Positions 25,597-35,285 are shown, numbered from the stretch's first letter. The stretch: 64,000 nt of DNA from Lewinellaceae bacterium (GCA_016710765.1 JADJUJ010000012.1:124001-188000), one strand, 5' to 3'. Translations and numbers: made by a program. Notes: generated from the letters alone by a model not told the origin.

Positions 25597-26538
25597 TTAA
25601 GGCAAACTGAATTGCTTCAACCAGTTCCAATGTACTTCAGCGCCGTGCATCCAATGGTTGGTTCCATTAGGATAAACATGCCCCAATCCCTTTACAAATA
25701 CAAAGTTGTAATATACCTGTGAATTTCCATCGGCGGAAGGGAATGTTGCAATCCTTGCAGTGGTAGTATCACCACTCAAGGTATATTGCGTTGATAGCCC
25801 AAAACTGTTGATATGGGTTTGATTGGCACGATGAATGCGACCATTAGGCGCTGCCATCGCAGTGTCTATCAAAGATAATGGCACCTCTGGGCCATCAATG
25901 CCTGGGCCATAGTCTTTGTTTCCAAGTTGATACGAAACGGGAATTCTGCGCAGTGGAGTATACGTCGTATCGGTGTAAAAAGATGCTGCATTTTCGACAA
26001 CTGCGGCCAATACATCACTCATATACACAGCGCATTTAGCAGCCATTTGTCCTCCATTGGAGAAGCCTACGAGATATACTCGCTTGGTGTCTATTTTATA
26101 TTTACGCTCCAATTCCGTAATGACGGTTCGCAGAAATTTAATATCATCTTTGGGCTGTTCACCAGTGCAATAAGTAAACTCAGATGGCTGGGAATTCCAT
26201 TTGGTGGTATTTTGGACTTGTCCGTCAGAAATGATGCAATGATGCCAGGAAGAGGGAAAAACCGTCAAAATATTTTCTGCTTCACCTACTTCTTTCCAAC
26301 CAGAGATGTTGTAAAATTTTTCACCGTCGCCACTGGTTCCATGCAACATAAATACTACCGGAACCGATGTTTTTCCATCGTATCCCTGCGGTACATGTAC
26401 ATAATATTCCCGCTCATCCCCGTCAATATTAAGTGTAAACCGATTCTTTCCTTAGGAAATTGGATCGCTGGCTTCGTTACTTTTTTGGCATCCCACCAGT
26501 AGGAACAGCGCCGCAACAATCAGGTGTGTTCTTTTCAT
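25597..26538 (-). pseudogene. Lipoprotein esterase / PHB-depolymerase-like alpha/beta hydrolase with in-frame stop
   Basis: A continuous minus-strand frame of 314 codons runs from ATG 26536-26538 to 25597, interrupted by one TAA at 26452-26454 (codon 29). Before the stop is a lipoprotein signal peptide (MKRTHLIVAALFLLVGC, lipobox LVGC). After it the product resumes in the same frame with 'NRFTLNIDGDEREYYVHVPQGYDGK' split over the family's usual first strands, then 'VVFMLHGTSGDGEKF'. The nucleophile motif is 'VGFSNGGQMA', and the acid/His region is 'GLGHVYPNG'. The enzyme class (LpqC-like esterase/feruloyl esterase-like) acts on ester bonds of extracellular substrates. The downstream ATG at 26347-26349 would miss the secretion signal and first strands, so the gene is broken as written. 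Confidence 0.8.
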
Positions 26539-26621
26539 TTCGGAAATTTTTGTTTGCTAATATACGGTAACCCCGATAATTTCCAAAAGCTGTCATTGCG
26601 CATTTAGGGTTGATTTTATCC

Positions 26622-26722
26622 CACACTACTGGACATTTTTTGAATTAACCACATTAGGGCACATGAAACAAGCCACATTAGGCACATTAGGGCTGCTATT
26701 TTATAAAATGTCCAGTAGTGTG
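26622..26722. mobile_element. 101-bp MITE with 18-bp perfect terminal repeats and 9-bp target duplication
   Basis: The ends are 'cacactactggacatttt' (26622-26639) and its exact complement 'aaaatgtccagtagtgtg' (26705-26722). Immediately outside, 'attttatcc' occurs on both sides (26613-26621 and 26723-26731), as expected for a 9-bp target duplication. The interior is non-coding and contains repeated 'cacattagg' units. The sequence is too short for a transposase, so it would have moved using one encoded elsewhere. The rest of the 26539-26902 gap shows no gene. Confidence 0.85.
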
Positions 26723-26902
26723 ATTTTATCCACAACAGCAGCTGAATTGTTGGTTGTTTATCTAAATACCACCAGCACCGTTAGAAGCAACTGACGCATT
26801 CATAACTGATCCGGGTTATAAAACAACGCAAAACGACCCTGTATTGAATCCAGAGTAAAACGACAATAAATAACACTTAAAAGTGCGCCTGAAGGTAAAT
26901 CC

Positions 26903-29900
26903 TTACTCCACCCCCGTAATCGGCAGTGCCACAAAGAAATCAGTTCCTTCACCCTGCCGGGTCTCGAAGCGGATGGTACCGTCAAGTGCCTCAACGATTC
27001 GCCGGCAAATGGCCAGGCCAAGTCCACTGCCAGAAGATTTTGTGGTAAAGTTCGGCTCGAATACCCTCACCTGAATATCGGGCGGAATACCGCCGCCATT
27101 GTCGCGAATCTGTACGATGGCATCGTTGCCCTGCCGGTACAACATAACTTGTATCTGCCCTTTCCGATCGGGTGGAATGGCCTGAATGGCATTGATAATG
27201 AGGTTGTTGAACACCCGAATGAGGTGATTCTTGTCGCCACTGATGAGGAAGCGTTCTTTGGGAAGATTCAATTGGAGGTCGACCTCTTTCTGCTCTGCAA
27301 AAAGATCGTGCACACTTTCCACCACATCATTGAGTACCATTTCATGGCGTTGCCTGATCTCCAGGTTGGCAAACATGGAAAACTCAGAGGCGATTTGCGC
27401 CAGCGAATCAATCTGCTCAATCAATCTGGTGATGGCCTTTTTCAGGTACGCCGCTGCCTGCATCGGATCGTTTGACACCCGCTCCAGCTGTTGCATGGAG
27501 AGTTTCATGGTGGTCAGCGGATTCTTGATGTCGTGCGCAATCTGCCGCGCCATTTCCCGCCAGGCGCCCTCACGTTCGAGCCGAATCATCTGGATTTTTG
27601 AATCCTCAAGTTTGTCCACCATGCGGTTGTAATCCTGAATCAGTTCACCCAGTTCATCCGTATGATCTCCCTGGTATTCCAGCGGCTGATTTTTATCCTC
27701 AAACCTTAGTTCTTTGATTTTTTCAGAAATCAAACGCACCGGTTTGATGATGGTGCGGGCAAGGGCCAGTGTAGCTGTACCGGCAATCAGCAACAAGAAC
27801 ACGTACAAACTCGCCAGCATGCCCATAAAATCCGACACCTCCGGTCCTGGCTTGTAGTCGCTGAAGTTGAATGGAATGCTCAGGTAGCCCAACAATTGAT
27901 TTTGCGCGTTGCGCAAGGGCAGGTATTTGTTCTCGATGGGCTGTCCGGCCAGGAGTTCATTGGTTTCGATGGAGGCTTTGGCGGTTCCCCGCAGATTATC
28001 GAGCAACTGCACGGATAATTTAGCAGGCACCAAGCCCAACTCGCGCAGGTCCTGTCGGTCGGAAAACAGCAGGTCGCCATTGGGGGCATAAAAGTTCATG
28101 TCGAGCGCCAGGCTGGTACTCAAAGGCCCCAAAACTTCTGGCAGGGCCTTGGTCAGCGTATCCGAACCCGGCACGGTATTGTGAAATTGTGTGCGGAGGT
28201 TGGTCAGCACTGCTTCGCTGCGATAATCAAAATTAGCGCGGTTGTTTTGCTTGTTCGTGGTATTAAAGTGGGTGTATGTCATGATGCCAATGGCCAAAAA
28301 GGCAAACACCACCAGTGCAATATTCCAGTAATAAATGCGCCGCGACAAGGAGCCTTTGGTCGACAAAAAGAAGCCAAAATAGGCGGGAAGCAAGGGTAGG
28401 ATCGGGTTCAGCAAGGCCAGTGCAAACATCACCAGTGAGGCCAGCGTAAACAGTATGGCAAAAAGGTACACTTGCCGGTACCATGGACTGGCAGCGCGGC
28501 CCAATACCGCGACGGTTGTTCCACTGGTACTGCGAACCACCACATCTTCCCGGGATGGATTTTGCGAGGCTACCGTTTGCGCAGCGCCAGGTGCCAGTGG
28601 AATACTACCGGCGGCAAGACTATTCTGGCCTTGTTCGGCCGCTAGTTTGCCATCCCGCAACACAGCAAAGTCGTACCGCGACAACTGTTCCATCCCTTTG
28701 TAGGGTTGCCGGTAAAAATGCCGCGCATACATTCGGGTAGTTTGGGGGAACTCCTGCTGGAGTATGCAGAATACGGTAGCACTTTGGGTGGGATCCTGCA
28801 TCCGGTCCACCGGGAATCGCAGCACATATTGGAACGCACCTTCCTTGTTGATGCCGTAACGGATTTGTGGTGCATCGGGAAGCGGGGTATAACTATCCCA
28901 CAGATCAACGGCTATTTCCTGCCAGCTGGAAGTTTGCTCCAGGATAAAACCTTGTCGTTCTTTATCAAATGCATACACCTGCAACTGATAATAATCGAAC
29001 AAATAATCGCTGTTGAACAGGTATTGGTTGAAATATTGCCGTAGCGAGGAAACCGTAGGCTTAAAGGGCCATGGCTTGAGCAACTGGCCCAATTGCGGGT
29101 TTTTTCCGGCTGTTGCGACAAAATTGCGCAGCAAAGGTTCAGCGTACACGGAATCCCGGTCGATGGACAATGCTCGCGCATATTGCTCCCGCCGCTCGTG
29201 TTCCTGACGTTGCTGAAAACGGTTCAGTAAAAAGGCAGCGAAAATAGAATACAACAACAGCCAAAGCACAATCCAACCGAAGCCTGGTGTTTCCCAATGG
29301 ATAAAATAATCGAATAAAACAGTGTACAATACTGCAAACCCGGCGACAAACAACAAGGGCACACCCGTAGCAGGAAGCACCAAATACAGGCCGCAAAACA
29401 ACAGCAGTGCCATTATCTGCGCTACCATGCGCTGCTGCCGGCTAAGCCCAAGGGCTTTCACCACCAGCATGAGTTTATGACCGACAAGGAAAACGGCGGC
29501 CAGCGCAAATACAATACTGGTCATCGCTGCCAGGCCATATCCATTGATATTGACAAAATTGCCAAAATCGGATTCAACGCCAGCCACCAAAACCAGTTGC
29601 CGCAATACCCCAATACAGAACAATACCCCCAACATCAAGCCCAGAAAAGCCGCGGTAGCCTTCCCTATTTCTGAAGGGCCTTGATGCTTCGCACGGCTTT
29701 CTGGCAAACTGCGGTGAAAAAACACCGCAAGCCAAAGCAGCAAGAGGGTATACACAAACCAATCGCCCAGCGCATTCCCCAGCGACCCGGAAGTGGCAAA
29801 AGGCTCGCCAAACAGTGCCAATCGACTAAAAAAACTGGGAAGCAGCTTGAAATGATTGTTGGCAAAATAAATGCTGCCCACCGCGAGGGCCACCGTTGCC

Positions 29901-30607
29901 AGTCCGACAAGCGGATGGAAGCGGGTAGAGAGCCAAAGCGCCGCTTTGTTAAGCCAGATCAGCACCAGCAGCATCAACAGCGCATAGGCGCTGAGTTTAA
30001 GCATTTGCACCCACGGCGCCTGCAGGGAATCCGTGGCGGTTAGAAAAGTTCCCGGAGCACTGCCCCACTGCACAGGAAAGTCGGTAGGGTCAGCACTGAT
30101 GCCTACCAAAGCCGGAATTTCAGGATTGGCAGGAAAAACAGCCTGATGGCCGGTAGTATACCGAATTGGCTGCAATACAACCAGAGAGGCGTTGCCTATG
30201 TTATTTTTTTGAATGGCGTAATAAGCGCCGGGAAGCCGTACAAAACTGTAGTCCGACAAACGATCCAGGCCGGAAAGCATGCTGCCAACAGGCACAAAGC
30301 GCTCGTTGCTCCAAAACAAGAGCGTATCTTTTCGGAACAACAGAATCGTATAGGAATTTTGGGCCAGCGCCTGCTGTTCAATGTGCATTGCTGCTTCGTC
30401 AGCCTGACCATTGACGCATTGCTCCAGGAAGCCCTGATGCTCTTGCACCCAGTTCGCCGCATCCTTCTGCTGACTGGCGGTATAAAGCCCGACTTCATCA
30501 GCGTACTCTTGCAACAAGTAAGTATCTTTGTAGCCACGGTCGACCATCATTGCCAACGCAAGCAGGATGATGCCGGCAGTGATGTAGAGTAGCAATCGGT
30601 TTTTCAT
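26903..30607 (-). CDS. Large multi-pass sensor histidine kinase
   Basis: A 1234-residue orphan kinase. The N-terminus has one helix (about 5-22), an extracytoplasmic segment of about 180 residues, then a cluster of about eight membrane helices (about 205-470). A further soluble region follows, then more helices near 715-780 and 905-930. A HAMP-like linker ('ALARTIIKPVRLISEKIKEL') leads to the kinase core. The phosphoacceptor is His1025 in 'RQIAHDIKNPLTTMKLSMQQL'. The N box is 'NNLIINAIQAIPP', G1 'RDNGGGIPPDI' and G2 'GSGLGLAICRRIVE'. The sensory part matches no domain I recognise. No response regulator is adjacent. The length is unusual, about three times that of an ordinary kinase. Confidence 0.88.
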   Translation of the reverse strand: MKNRLLLYITAGIILLALAMMVDRGYKDTYLLQEYADEVGLYTASQQKDAANWVQEHQGFLEQCVNGQADEAAMHIEQQALAQNSYTILLFRKDTLLFWSNERFVPVGSMLSGLDRLSDYSFVRLPGAYYAIQKNNIGNASLVVLQPIRYTTGHQAVFPANPEIPALVGISADPTDFPVQWGSAPGTFLTATDSLQAPWVQMLKLSAYALLMLLVLIWLNKAALWLSTRFHPLVGLATVALAVGSIYFANNHFKLLPSFFSRLALFGEPFATSGSLGNALGDWFVYTLLLLWLAVFFHRSLPESRAKHQGPSEIGKATAAFLGLMLGVLFCIGVLRQLVLVAGVESDFGNFVNINGYGLAAMTSIVFALAAVFLVGHKLMLVVKALGLSRQQRMVAQIMALLLFCGLYLVLPATGVPLLFVAGFAVLYTVLFDYFIHWETPGFGWIVLWLLLYSIFAAFLLNRFQQRQEHERREQYARALSIDRDSVYAEPLLRNFVATAGKNPQLGQLLKPWPFKPTVSSLRQYFNQYLFNSDYLFDYYQLQVYAFDKERQGFILEQTSSWQEIAVDLWDSYTPLPDAPQIRYGINKEGAFQYVLRFPVDRMQDPTQSATVFCILQQEFPQTTRMYARHFYRQPYKGMEQLSRYDFAVLRDGKLAAEQGQNSLAAGSIPLAPGAAQTVASQNPSREDVVVRSTSGTTVAVLGRAASPWYRQVYLFAILFTLASLVMFALALLNPILPLLPAYFGFFLSTKGSLSRRIYYWNIALVVFAFLAIGIMTYTHFNTTNKQNNRANFDYRSEAVLTNLRTQFHNTVPGSDTLTKALPEVLGPLSTSLALDMNFYAPNGDLLFSDRQDLRELGLVPAKLSVQLLDNLRGTAKASIETNELLAGQPIENKYLPLRNAQNQLLGYLSIPFNFSDYKPGPEVSDFMGMLASLYVFLLLIAGTATLALARTIIKPVRLISEKIKELRFEDKNQPLEYQGDHTDELGELIQDYNRMVDKLEDSKIQMIRLEREGAWREMARQIAHDIKNPLTTMKLSMQQLERVSNDPMQAAAYLKKAITRLIEQIDSLAQIASEFSMFANLEIRQRHEMVLNDVVESVHDLFAEQKEVDLQLNLPKERFLISGDKNHLIRVFNNLIINAIQAIPPDRKGQIQVMLYRQGNDAIVQIRDNGGGIPPDIQVRVFEPNFTTKSSGSGLGLAICRRIVEALDGTIRFETRQGEGTDFFVALPITGVE

Positions 30608-30862
30608 ACAATAAAGTCTGCGCCTGGCGAAGAATCAGGATTAGAAGATAGTTCCCGGTTTGGAACGCTTAAGATACTGGCTTTGTAGCCAAGGCAAAAG
30701 TATTCAGAGTTTGTTTAAAATTCAACGCAGCGTAAAATTGGCAATACCGGTATATCAGATTGCTTGCTGTGTGGAATCATAATGTGCGTAGAACAAAGTT
30801 TAAGCCAACAAATCGCGGAAATGGAAATTTTTGCGTTTTTTTTATAAAAAAATTGAACAAAC

Positions 30863-31275
30863 AACTGCAGACGGCTCTGTCGCCTCGCTTTGGCGGGGAG
30901 GAAAGTCCGGACAACGCAGAGCACCGTGCCACCTAACGGGTGGGGCTCTGGCCGAAGGGCCGGGGTACAGAAAGTGTCGCAGAAAATAACCGCCCCGGCA
31001 CCCGTGCCGGGGTAAGGGTGAAAATGTGCGGTAAGAGCGCACGGTATCCTGCAGTAATGTGGGATGCGGATAAACCTCACGGGTTGAAATGCCACGTACA
31101 CCCTGCATCCTCCTCGGAGGGCGTGTGTTGCTCGCACAATGTGTTTCGGGAAACCGGAACCGGCAGGGGGGTAGGCAGCGCAGAGCCCGGCGGGCAACCG
31201 TCGGGCCCAGATAAATGGCAGAGACCTTTGTGTGCAAACGCAAAGGCACAGAATCCGGCTTATACGTCTGCAGTT
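30863..31275 (+). ncRNA. rnpB: RNase P RNA, bacterial class A
   Basis: The catalytic RNA of RNase P, which matures tRNA 5' ends. The diagnostic core 'gaggaaagtccggacaac' (30898-30915) is followed by 'cagagcaccgtg'. The 3' universal segment 'acagaatccggcttat' is at about 31249-31264. The P1 helix pairs aactgcagacg (30863-30873) with cgtctgcagtt (31265-31275), which fixes both ends and gives about 413 nt. A T run follows directly, serving as terminator. The orientation is + while both neighbours are on -. Confidence 0.95.
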
Positions 31276-31343
31276 TTTTGTTCTTTTTGCTCCTTCCGGG
31301 GGCAAGGAATGACAGGCGCTTTTTTTGGGTAGAGCAGTCCGTA

Positions 31344-31506
31344 GAGGGGAATGACAGGATTAACAAGATCTTACAGGATCGACAGGATTGCATTACCTGT
31401 AAAACAACAGCAGCTTCAGGTAATGCATGAAGTCTGTTTTTAAACCTTAATCGGAATAATATCCTGTTTTGTCTTGCATGATCTTGTTAATCCTGTCATT
31501 CCCCTC
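31344..31506. repeat. 163-bp element with perfect 27-bp inverted ends downstream of rnpB
   Basis: Arms 31344-31370 and 31480-31506 are exact inverted complements over 27 bp (start 'gaggggaatgacaggatt'). Inside, a second shorter inverted pair ('cattacctg' near 31390 and 'caggtaatg' near 31417) gives a nested hairpin. 'acaggat' units recur. No coding capacity is seen. It occupies the gap between rnpB and recN and may be a mobile palindromic repeat or a long terminator-like structure. Confidence 0.7.
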
Positions 31507-31527
31507 AACGTAAAAAAACGCCTGTCC

Positions 31528-33181
31528 TTAATGCTCCACCAGTTCCCGAGCCGTTACAATGGCTGAATCGCTGGGCGGGTTTCCACTCAGCATCACGGCA
31601 ATAGAACGGACGCGTTCCTGTTCATCGAGGTGCCGCACGTTGGTGATGGTGCGCCCCTCTTCCCTTTTTGTACACAAAATAATGCCTGTCGGCACGGGCG
31701 GCCACTTGTGGCGTATGGGTAATGGCAATCACCTGGTGTCGGCGACTGAGTTCTTTCAGGATCAGGCCCATTTTCAGGGACACATCACCACTCACGCCGG
31801 TATCAATTTCATCAAAAATAAGGGTAGGCAGCGGGATAGCATCTGCCACCAGGCTTTTGGTACACAGGGTAAGGCGAGAAAGTTCACCCCCAGAGGCTAC
31901 ATCTTTAATGGGCAGGAATTTGCTGCCCACATTGGAGGCGAAGAGAAAGCGAATATCGTCGGCGCCTGTGGCGACCAAATGCGGCGTAGCCTCCTGTTGT
32001 ACCTGAAGTCGGGCATGGGGCATGGCCACAGTAGCCAGCATCGCTTCTACCTTGGCCGTAAAGCCGGGAATCACCGCCTTTCTGGCTTCACTCAACAAGG
32101 CGGCCTTTTGTTTCAGTGATTTTTGTTGCTGGACAAGGCTCGTTTCCAGTTGCGCAATTTGATCACTCAAATCGGCATAGCCGTTCATTTGTTGTTGAAA
32201 ACCAGCCTGCAGTTCCAAGAGTGCTTCCACCGATAGAACGCTGTGTTTTTTCTGCAATTTGTACAAAACATCCAGTCGCACCTGTATCTCCTGAATGCGA
32301 CCGGGATCGTATTCGGTTTGTTCCGAAATGCGCTCCGCATCACGGGCGATCTCCTCCAACTCAACAATGGCGCTTTCGAGCCTTTCGTACATGCCGCGCA
32401 ATTCACCCGACACTTTACTGGTCACCTGCATGGAACGGGCTATTTCCTGCAACTGCCCTATGATGTTTTGGTCGTTTTCAACCAGGAAGGTATAAGCGGC
32501 ACCGTAAGTTTGTTTGATATCCTCAGCATGCGTCAATCGGGCTATTTCGTTTTCAAGTTCGACCTGCTCACCGGCTTCCAGCGTGGCGCTTTCGAGCTCC
32601 TGGAGTTGGAAGCGGAGAAAATCCATCTCCCGGGAGGCTTTTTCCGTTTCTGCCACCAAGTCCTCGAGTTTGCGCTGATCGGCAGTGTAACGCTTAAATT
32701 CCGTTTGATAGTCCTTCAGCCTGACTTTGTTGTCCGCCAGGGCATCGATCATACGGAGCTGAAAATTGACATTGTGAATGTCCAGCACATCAAACTGTTG
32801 GTGCAGATCGATCAGGGCTTCGGTCAATCGCTGCAAAACCTGGTTGTTAACCGGTGTATCGTTGATAAATGCCCGGCTTTTGCCCGAGGGGGCCAATTCG
32901 CGGCGAATCACCACCTCGTTGTCGAAGTCCAGTTCGTGAAGGTCGAAAAATGCACGCAAATCGTAGGCTGATACTTCAAAAAAGCCTTCGATGATGCATT
33001 TTTGCTGTTCGTTGTAAAAAATCTTGGAATCGGCGCGTTCGCCCATAATAAGGCCCAGGGCGCCGAGCAAAATGGATTTGCCCGCGCCGGTTTCGCCGGT
33101 GATGATCGTGAGTTGATCGGAAAAATCGATGCTCAACTCCTCAATCAGCGCATAATTGCGGATGTGTAAGCGTTTCAGCAT
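31528..33181 (-). CDS. recN: DNA repair protein RecN, frameshifted near the C-terminus
   Basis: An SMC-like ATPase for double-strand-break repair. Start MLKRLHIRNYALIEELSI at 33181 fits the family; the 42 residues upstream are not conserved in character. Walker A is 'ITGETGAGKSILLGAL'. Central coiled-coil arms cover about residues 150-370. The signature is 'KDVASGGELSRLTL' and Walker B 'LPTLIFDEIDTGVSG'. The frame from the start ends early at 31622, with an out-of-character tail 'GRGAHHHQRAAPR'. The adjoining frame restores 'EEGRTITNVRHLDEQERVRS' to the stop at 31528. The shift lies in an A5/G3 run (31662-31669), and removing one base gives a normal 550-residue protein. A TATTTTTG element is at 33215-33222. 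Confidence 0.9.
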
Positions 33182-33214
33182 GGTCAGGTTGTATTTTGGG
33201 TATATCTCTGACCA

Positions 33215-33222
33215 CAAAAATA
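33215..33222 (-). promoter_or_regulatory. Candidate -7 element for recN
   Basis: The minus strand reads TATTTTTG, an exact TAnnTTTG match, 34 bp upstream of the recN start. No TTG occurs at the best -33 distance. Confidence 0.35.
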
Positions 33223-33420
33223 AACAAAAGGTTTGAATACTTCGCTTGCGGTGAAGCGCTGTTTTATCACCACGCTGGCGCGTGGGGCTGTTGCGATCCA
33301 GTTTCAAATTCCACCATCAGGTAATAAACTGAAAAAGAACCATTGAAACCAAATCGTAAAAGCCCCACACCCATCAGGGTGAAGCAACCACCCGTGCCGC
33401 ATCAACGGCGAGCCAACAGC

Positions 33421-33960
33421 CTATTCGACTTTGCGGCCTTTGGCTGTCCGCACTTCCACCTTGTTGTATCCACTGCGTTTAAGGTCGACCATCAGGCGCG
33501 GGATAACGTCGGCATCCATCCAGAATTTCTCGTTGGCATAGGTGACCTTTCCACGGCGCCGATTCCATTCTGATGCCAGGAGCATGTAACGGTTATCGTA
33601 CTTTGGGTTAGGGCCAAATACCAGATAATGGGAGTCGTCGCCCGATTCGAAACTGATGGCAAAATGGTTCTCCTTGGGGCTGAACAAATAAACACCCGGC
33701 GTACCGGCCTTGAAGCGAATCTGCTCCACTTTCTGGCCGTTTACAATTTTGATTTCACCACCAGCAATGGTCACGCCCTTGTCTTCATCGATGTTGCGAT
33801 AGATGGTGAGGTTGTCGGACAGATAAAACTGGATCTTTTTCAAATCCCCATCGGTCCATTTGTAGGCGTTATACAGGTCTTCGTTGAACGTAGTGAGGCG
33901 TGGTGAGCAGGAACTGAGCAGCACCAACGCACCAAAGAGGAATAAAAATGAGGTTCGCAT
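33421..33960 (-). CDS. Hypothetical lipoprotein
   Basis: A 179-residue protein with a lipoprotein signal peptide (MRTSFLFLFGALVLLSSC, lipobox LSSC). The mature part is beta-rich ('IQFYLSDNLTIYR', 'GVYLFSPKENHFAISFE', 'SHYLVFGPNPKYDNRYML') and ends in a basic tail. I do not recognise a named family. It is transcribed in the same direction as recN and xerC/D but is separated from both by more than 150 bp. Confidence 0.8.
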   Translation of the reverse strand: MRTSFLFLFGALVLLSSCSPRLTTFNEDLYNAYKWTDGDLKKIQFYLSDNLTIYRNIDEDKGVTIAGGEIKIVNGQKVEQIRFKAGTPGVYLFSPKENHFAISFESGDDSHYLVFGPNPKYDNRYMLLASEWNRRRGKVTYANEKFWMDADVIPRLMVDLKRSGYNKVEVRTAKGRKVE

Positions 33961-34060
33961 AGCTTGAATGTTTTGTACAAATTACGCGCAGAAAAACCGG
34001 GTTGCTGCCTTTTTCAAACTGGTTTAACCCAAATTTATAACAGAATGTTAGGGAAAAATT

Positions 34061-34111
34061 AAAAAGGAGGAGAGGAGAGGAGAGCGAGGAGTGTGGAGGA
34101 GAGCGAGGAGT
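34061..34111. repeat. Purine-rich GGAGA simple repeat
   Basis: A stretch made almost only of G and A with 'gaggag' and 'gagcgaggagtg' repeats lies between the lipoprotein and xerC/D. Its style matches the longer tract at 56259-56370. Confidence 0.7.
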
Positions 34112-34125
34112 GCTTCAAAGACATG

Positions 34126-35022
34126 CTATTTACTTTTCCCCTTGGGGTGCGCCTGATCATACACCTTTTTCAGGCGTTCAATCGAATTGTGCATGTACAC
34201 CTGCGTGGCGGCAAGTGAGGAATGGCCCAGCAGTTCTTTGATCGCATTGAGGTCGGCGCCACCATTGGAAAGATGGGTGGCAAAAGAGTGGCGCAACACG
34301 TGCGGGCTGCGTTGCTCGTCGACACTCACACGCGAAAGGTGTTTTTTTACGGAATAATAAATAAAATCGGGGGAAACCTGCCCGCCATTCCGGTTGAGGA
34401 ACAGCCAGGGCTCCGCTGTGACAGGAAACGTTTCCGCTCGCAGCTGGATAAAGCCCCGAAACAGGTCGGCCAAATAGGCGGCGAAAGGTACGATTCGCTC
34501 CTTACCGCCTTTACCCATTACCCGGATCACCATACGCTGGTTATCAATGTCCTGCAATTTGATGCCCGCCAGCTCGCTTCTGCGCAAACCGGTAGCATAC
34601 AGGGTTTCCAGTATCACCCGCCGACATTGGCTCAGATAATCCGCACCAAAACCTTCCCGATCCAGCAACTGCACCATTTGTGGTTCCTGAACGTATACCG
34701 GCAAGCGCTTGCCGGTGCGCGGCGCCACCACCTTGGCCATTGGGTCTTTTTCCAGATGGCCGCGTTTTTTTAAAAACCGAAAGTAAGATTTGAGGCAGGA
34801 CAAGCGGCGGTTGATACTGCGGGTACTCTGCCCAGATTGCATTTGGACAACTATCCATGCCCGAATATGCAAATGCCTCACTTCGGAAACCGAGGTGAGG
34901 CAATGCTTTTCACTGATAAAAGCAATAAACTGGGACAAATCATGCTTGTAAGCCGTCAGCGTATGCGGCGAAAAGCGGCGTTCCAGCGCCAGGTAATTTA
35001 AAAACGACGTTTCTTGGAACAT
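34126..35022 (-). CDS. Site-specific tyrosine recombinase XerC/XerD
   Basis: A 298-residue recombinase of the length typical for Xer proteins that resolve chromosome dimers at dif. The N-terminal SAM-like core-binding domain covers about 1-90. All catalytic residues are seen: Arg147 in 'ATGLRRSEL', Lys171 in 'MGKGGKERIVPF', His241 and Arg244 in 'HVLRHSFATHL', His267 in 'LLGHSSLAATQVYMH' and Tyr276. The immediate neighbour rpsU, on the same strand upstream, is a common pairing in Bacteroidota. XerC versus XerD cannot be settled here. No dif-like site was recognised in the window. Confidence 0.93.
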   Translation of the reverse strand: MFQETSFLNYLALERRFSPHTLTAYKHDLSQFIAFISEKHCLTSVSEVRHLHIRAWIVVQMQSGQSTRSINRRLSCLKSYFRFLKKRGHLEKDPMAKVVAPRTGKRLPVYVQEPQMVQLLDREGFGADYLSQCRRVILETLYATGLRRSELAGIKLQDIDNQRMVIRVMGKGGKERIVPFAAYLADLFRGFIQLRAETFPVTAEPWLFLNRNGGQVSPDFIYYSVKKHLSRVSVDEQRSPHVLRHSFATHLSNGGADLNAIKELLGHSSLAATQVYMHNSIERLKKVYDQAHPKGKSK

Positions 35023-35040
35023 TCCGTAAAACTACGGAAT

Positions 35041-35235
35041 TTAATCGTTCTTATTACCGTACATGTCTTCTTTATAGATCGCTTTCAGAACCTCTGCACG
35101 GCGATTGATAGAAGGCTTGGTAAAGTTTTTGCGGCGACGCAGTTCCTTGAGGATACCTGCACGCTCAAACTTACGCTTGTACTTCTTGAGTGCTTTGTCA
35201 ATGGCTTCGCCGTCTTTTACTGGAACAATCAGCAT
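35041..35235 (-). CDS. rpsU: 30S ribosomal protein bS21
   Basis: A 64-residue basic ribosomal protein. Start MLIVPVKDGEAIDKALKKYK at 35235 is chosen; an upstream frame extension to 35340 covers the promoter and is not conserved in kind. 'KRKFERAGILKELRRRKNFTKPS' is the bS21 core. In Bacteroidota bS21 takes part in holding the 16S 3' end, in line with the general lack of Shine-Dalgarno use. It is 18 bp upstream of xerC/D and likely co-transcribed. Confidence 0.95.
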   Translation of the reverse strand: MLIVPVKDGEAIDKALKKYKRKFERAGILKELRRRKNFTKPSINRRAEVLKAIYKEDMYGNKND

Positions 35236-35285
35236 GAAATTTGTCTTTTTAAATAAATGAATTCTGGTATTTAAAATTCGGGCTG

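Noticed and set aside
33270..33372. Possible CRISPR-like repeats ('gtttcaa' pair)
   Set aside because: Only two imperfect inverted copies and no regular spacer array.
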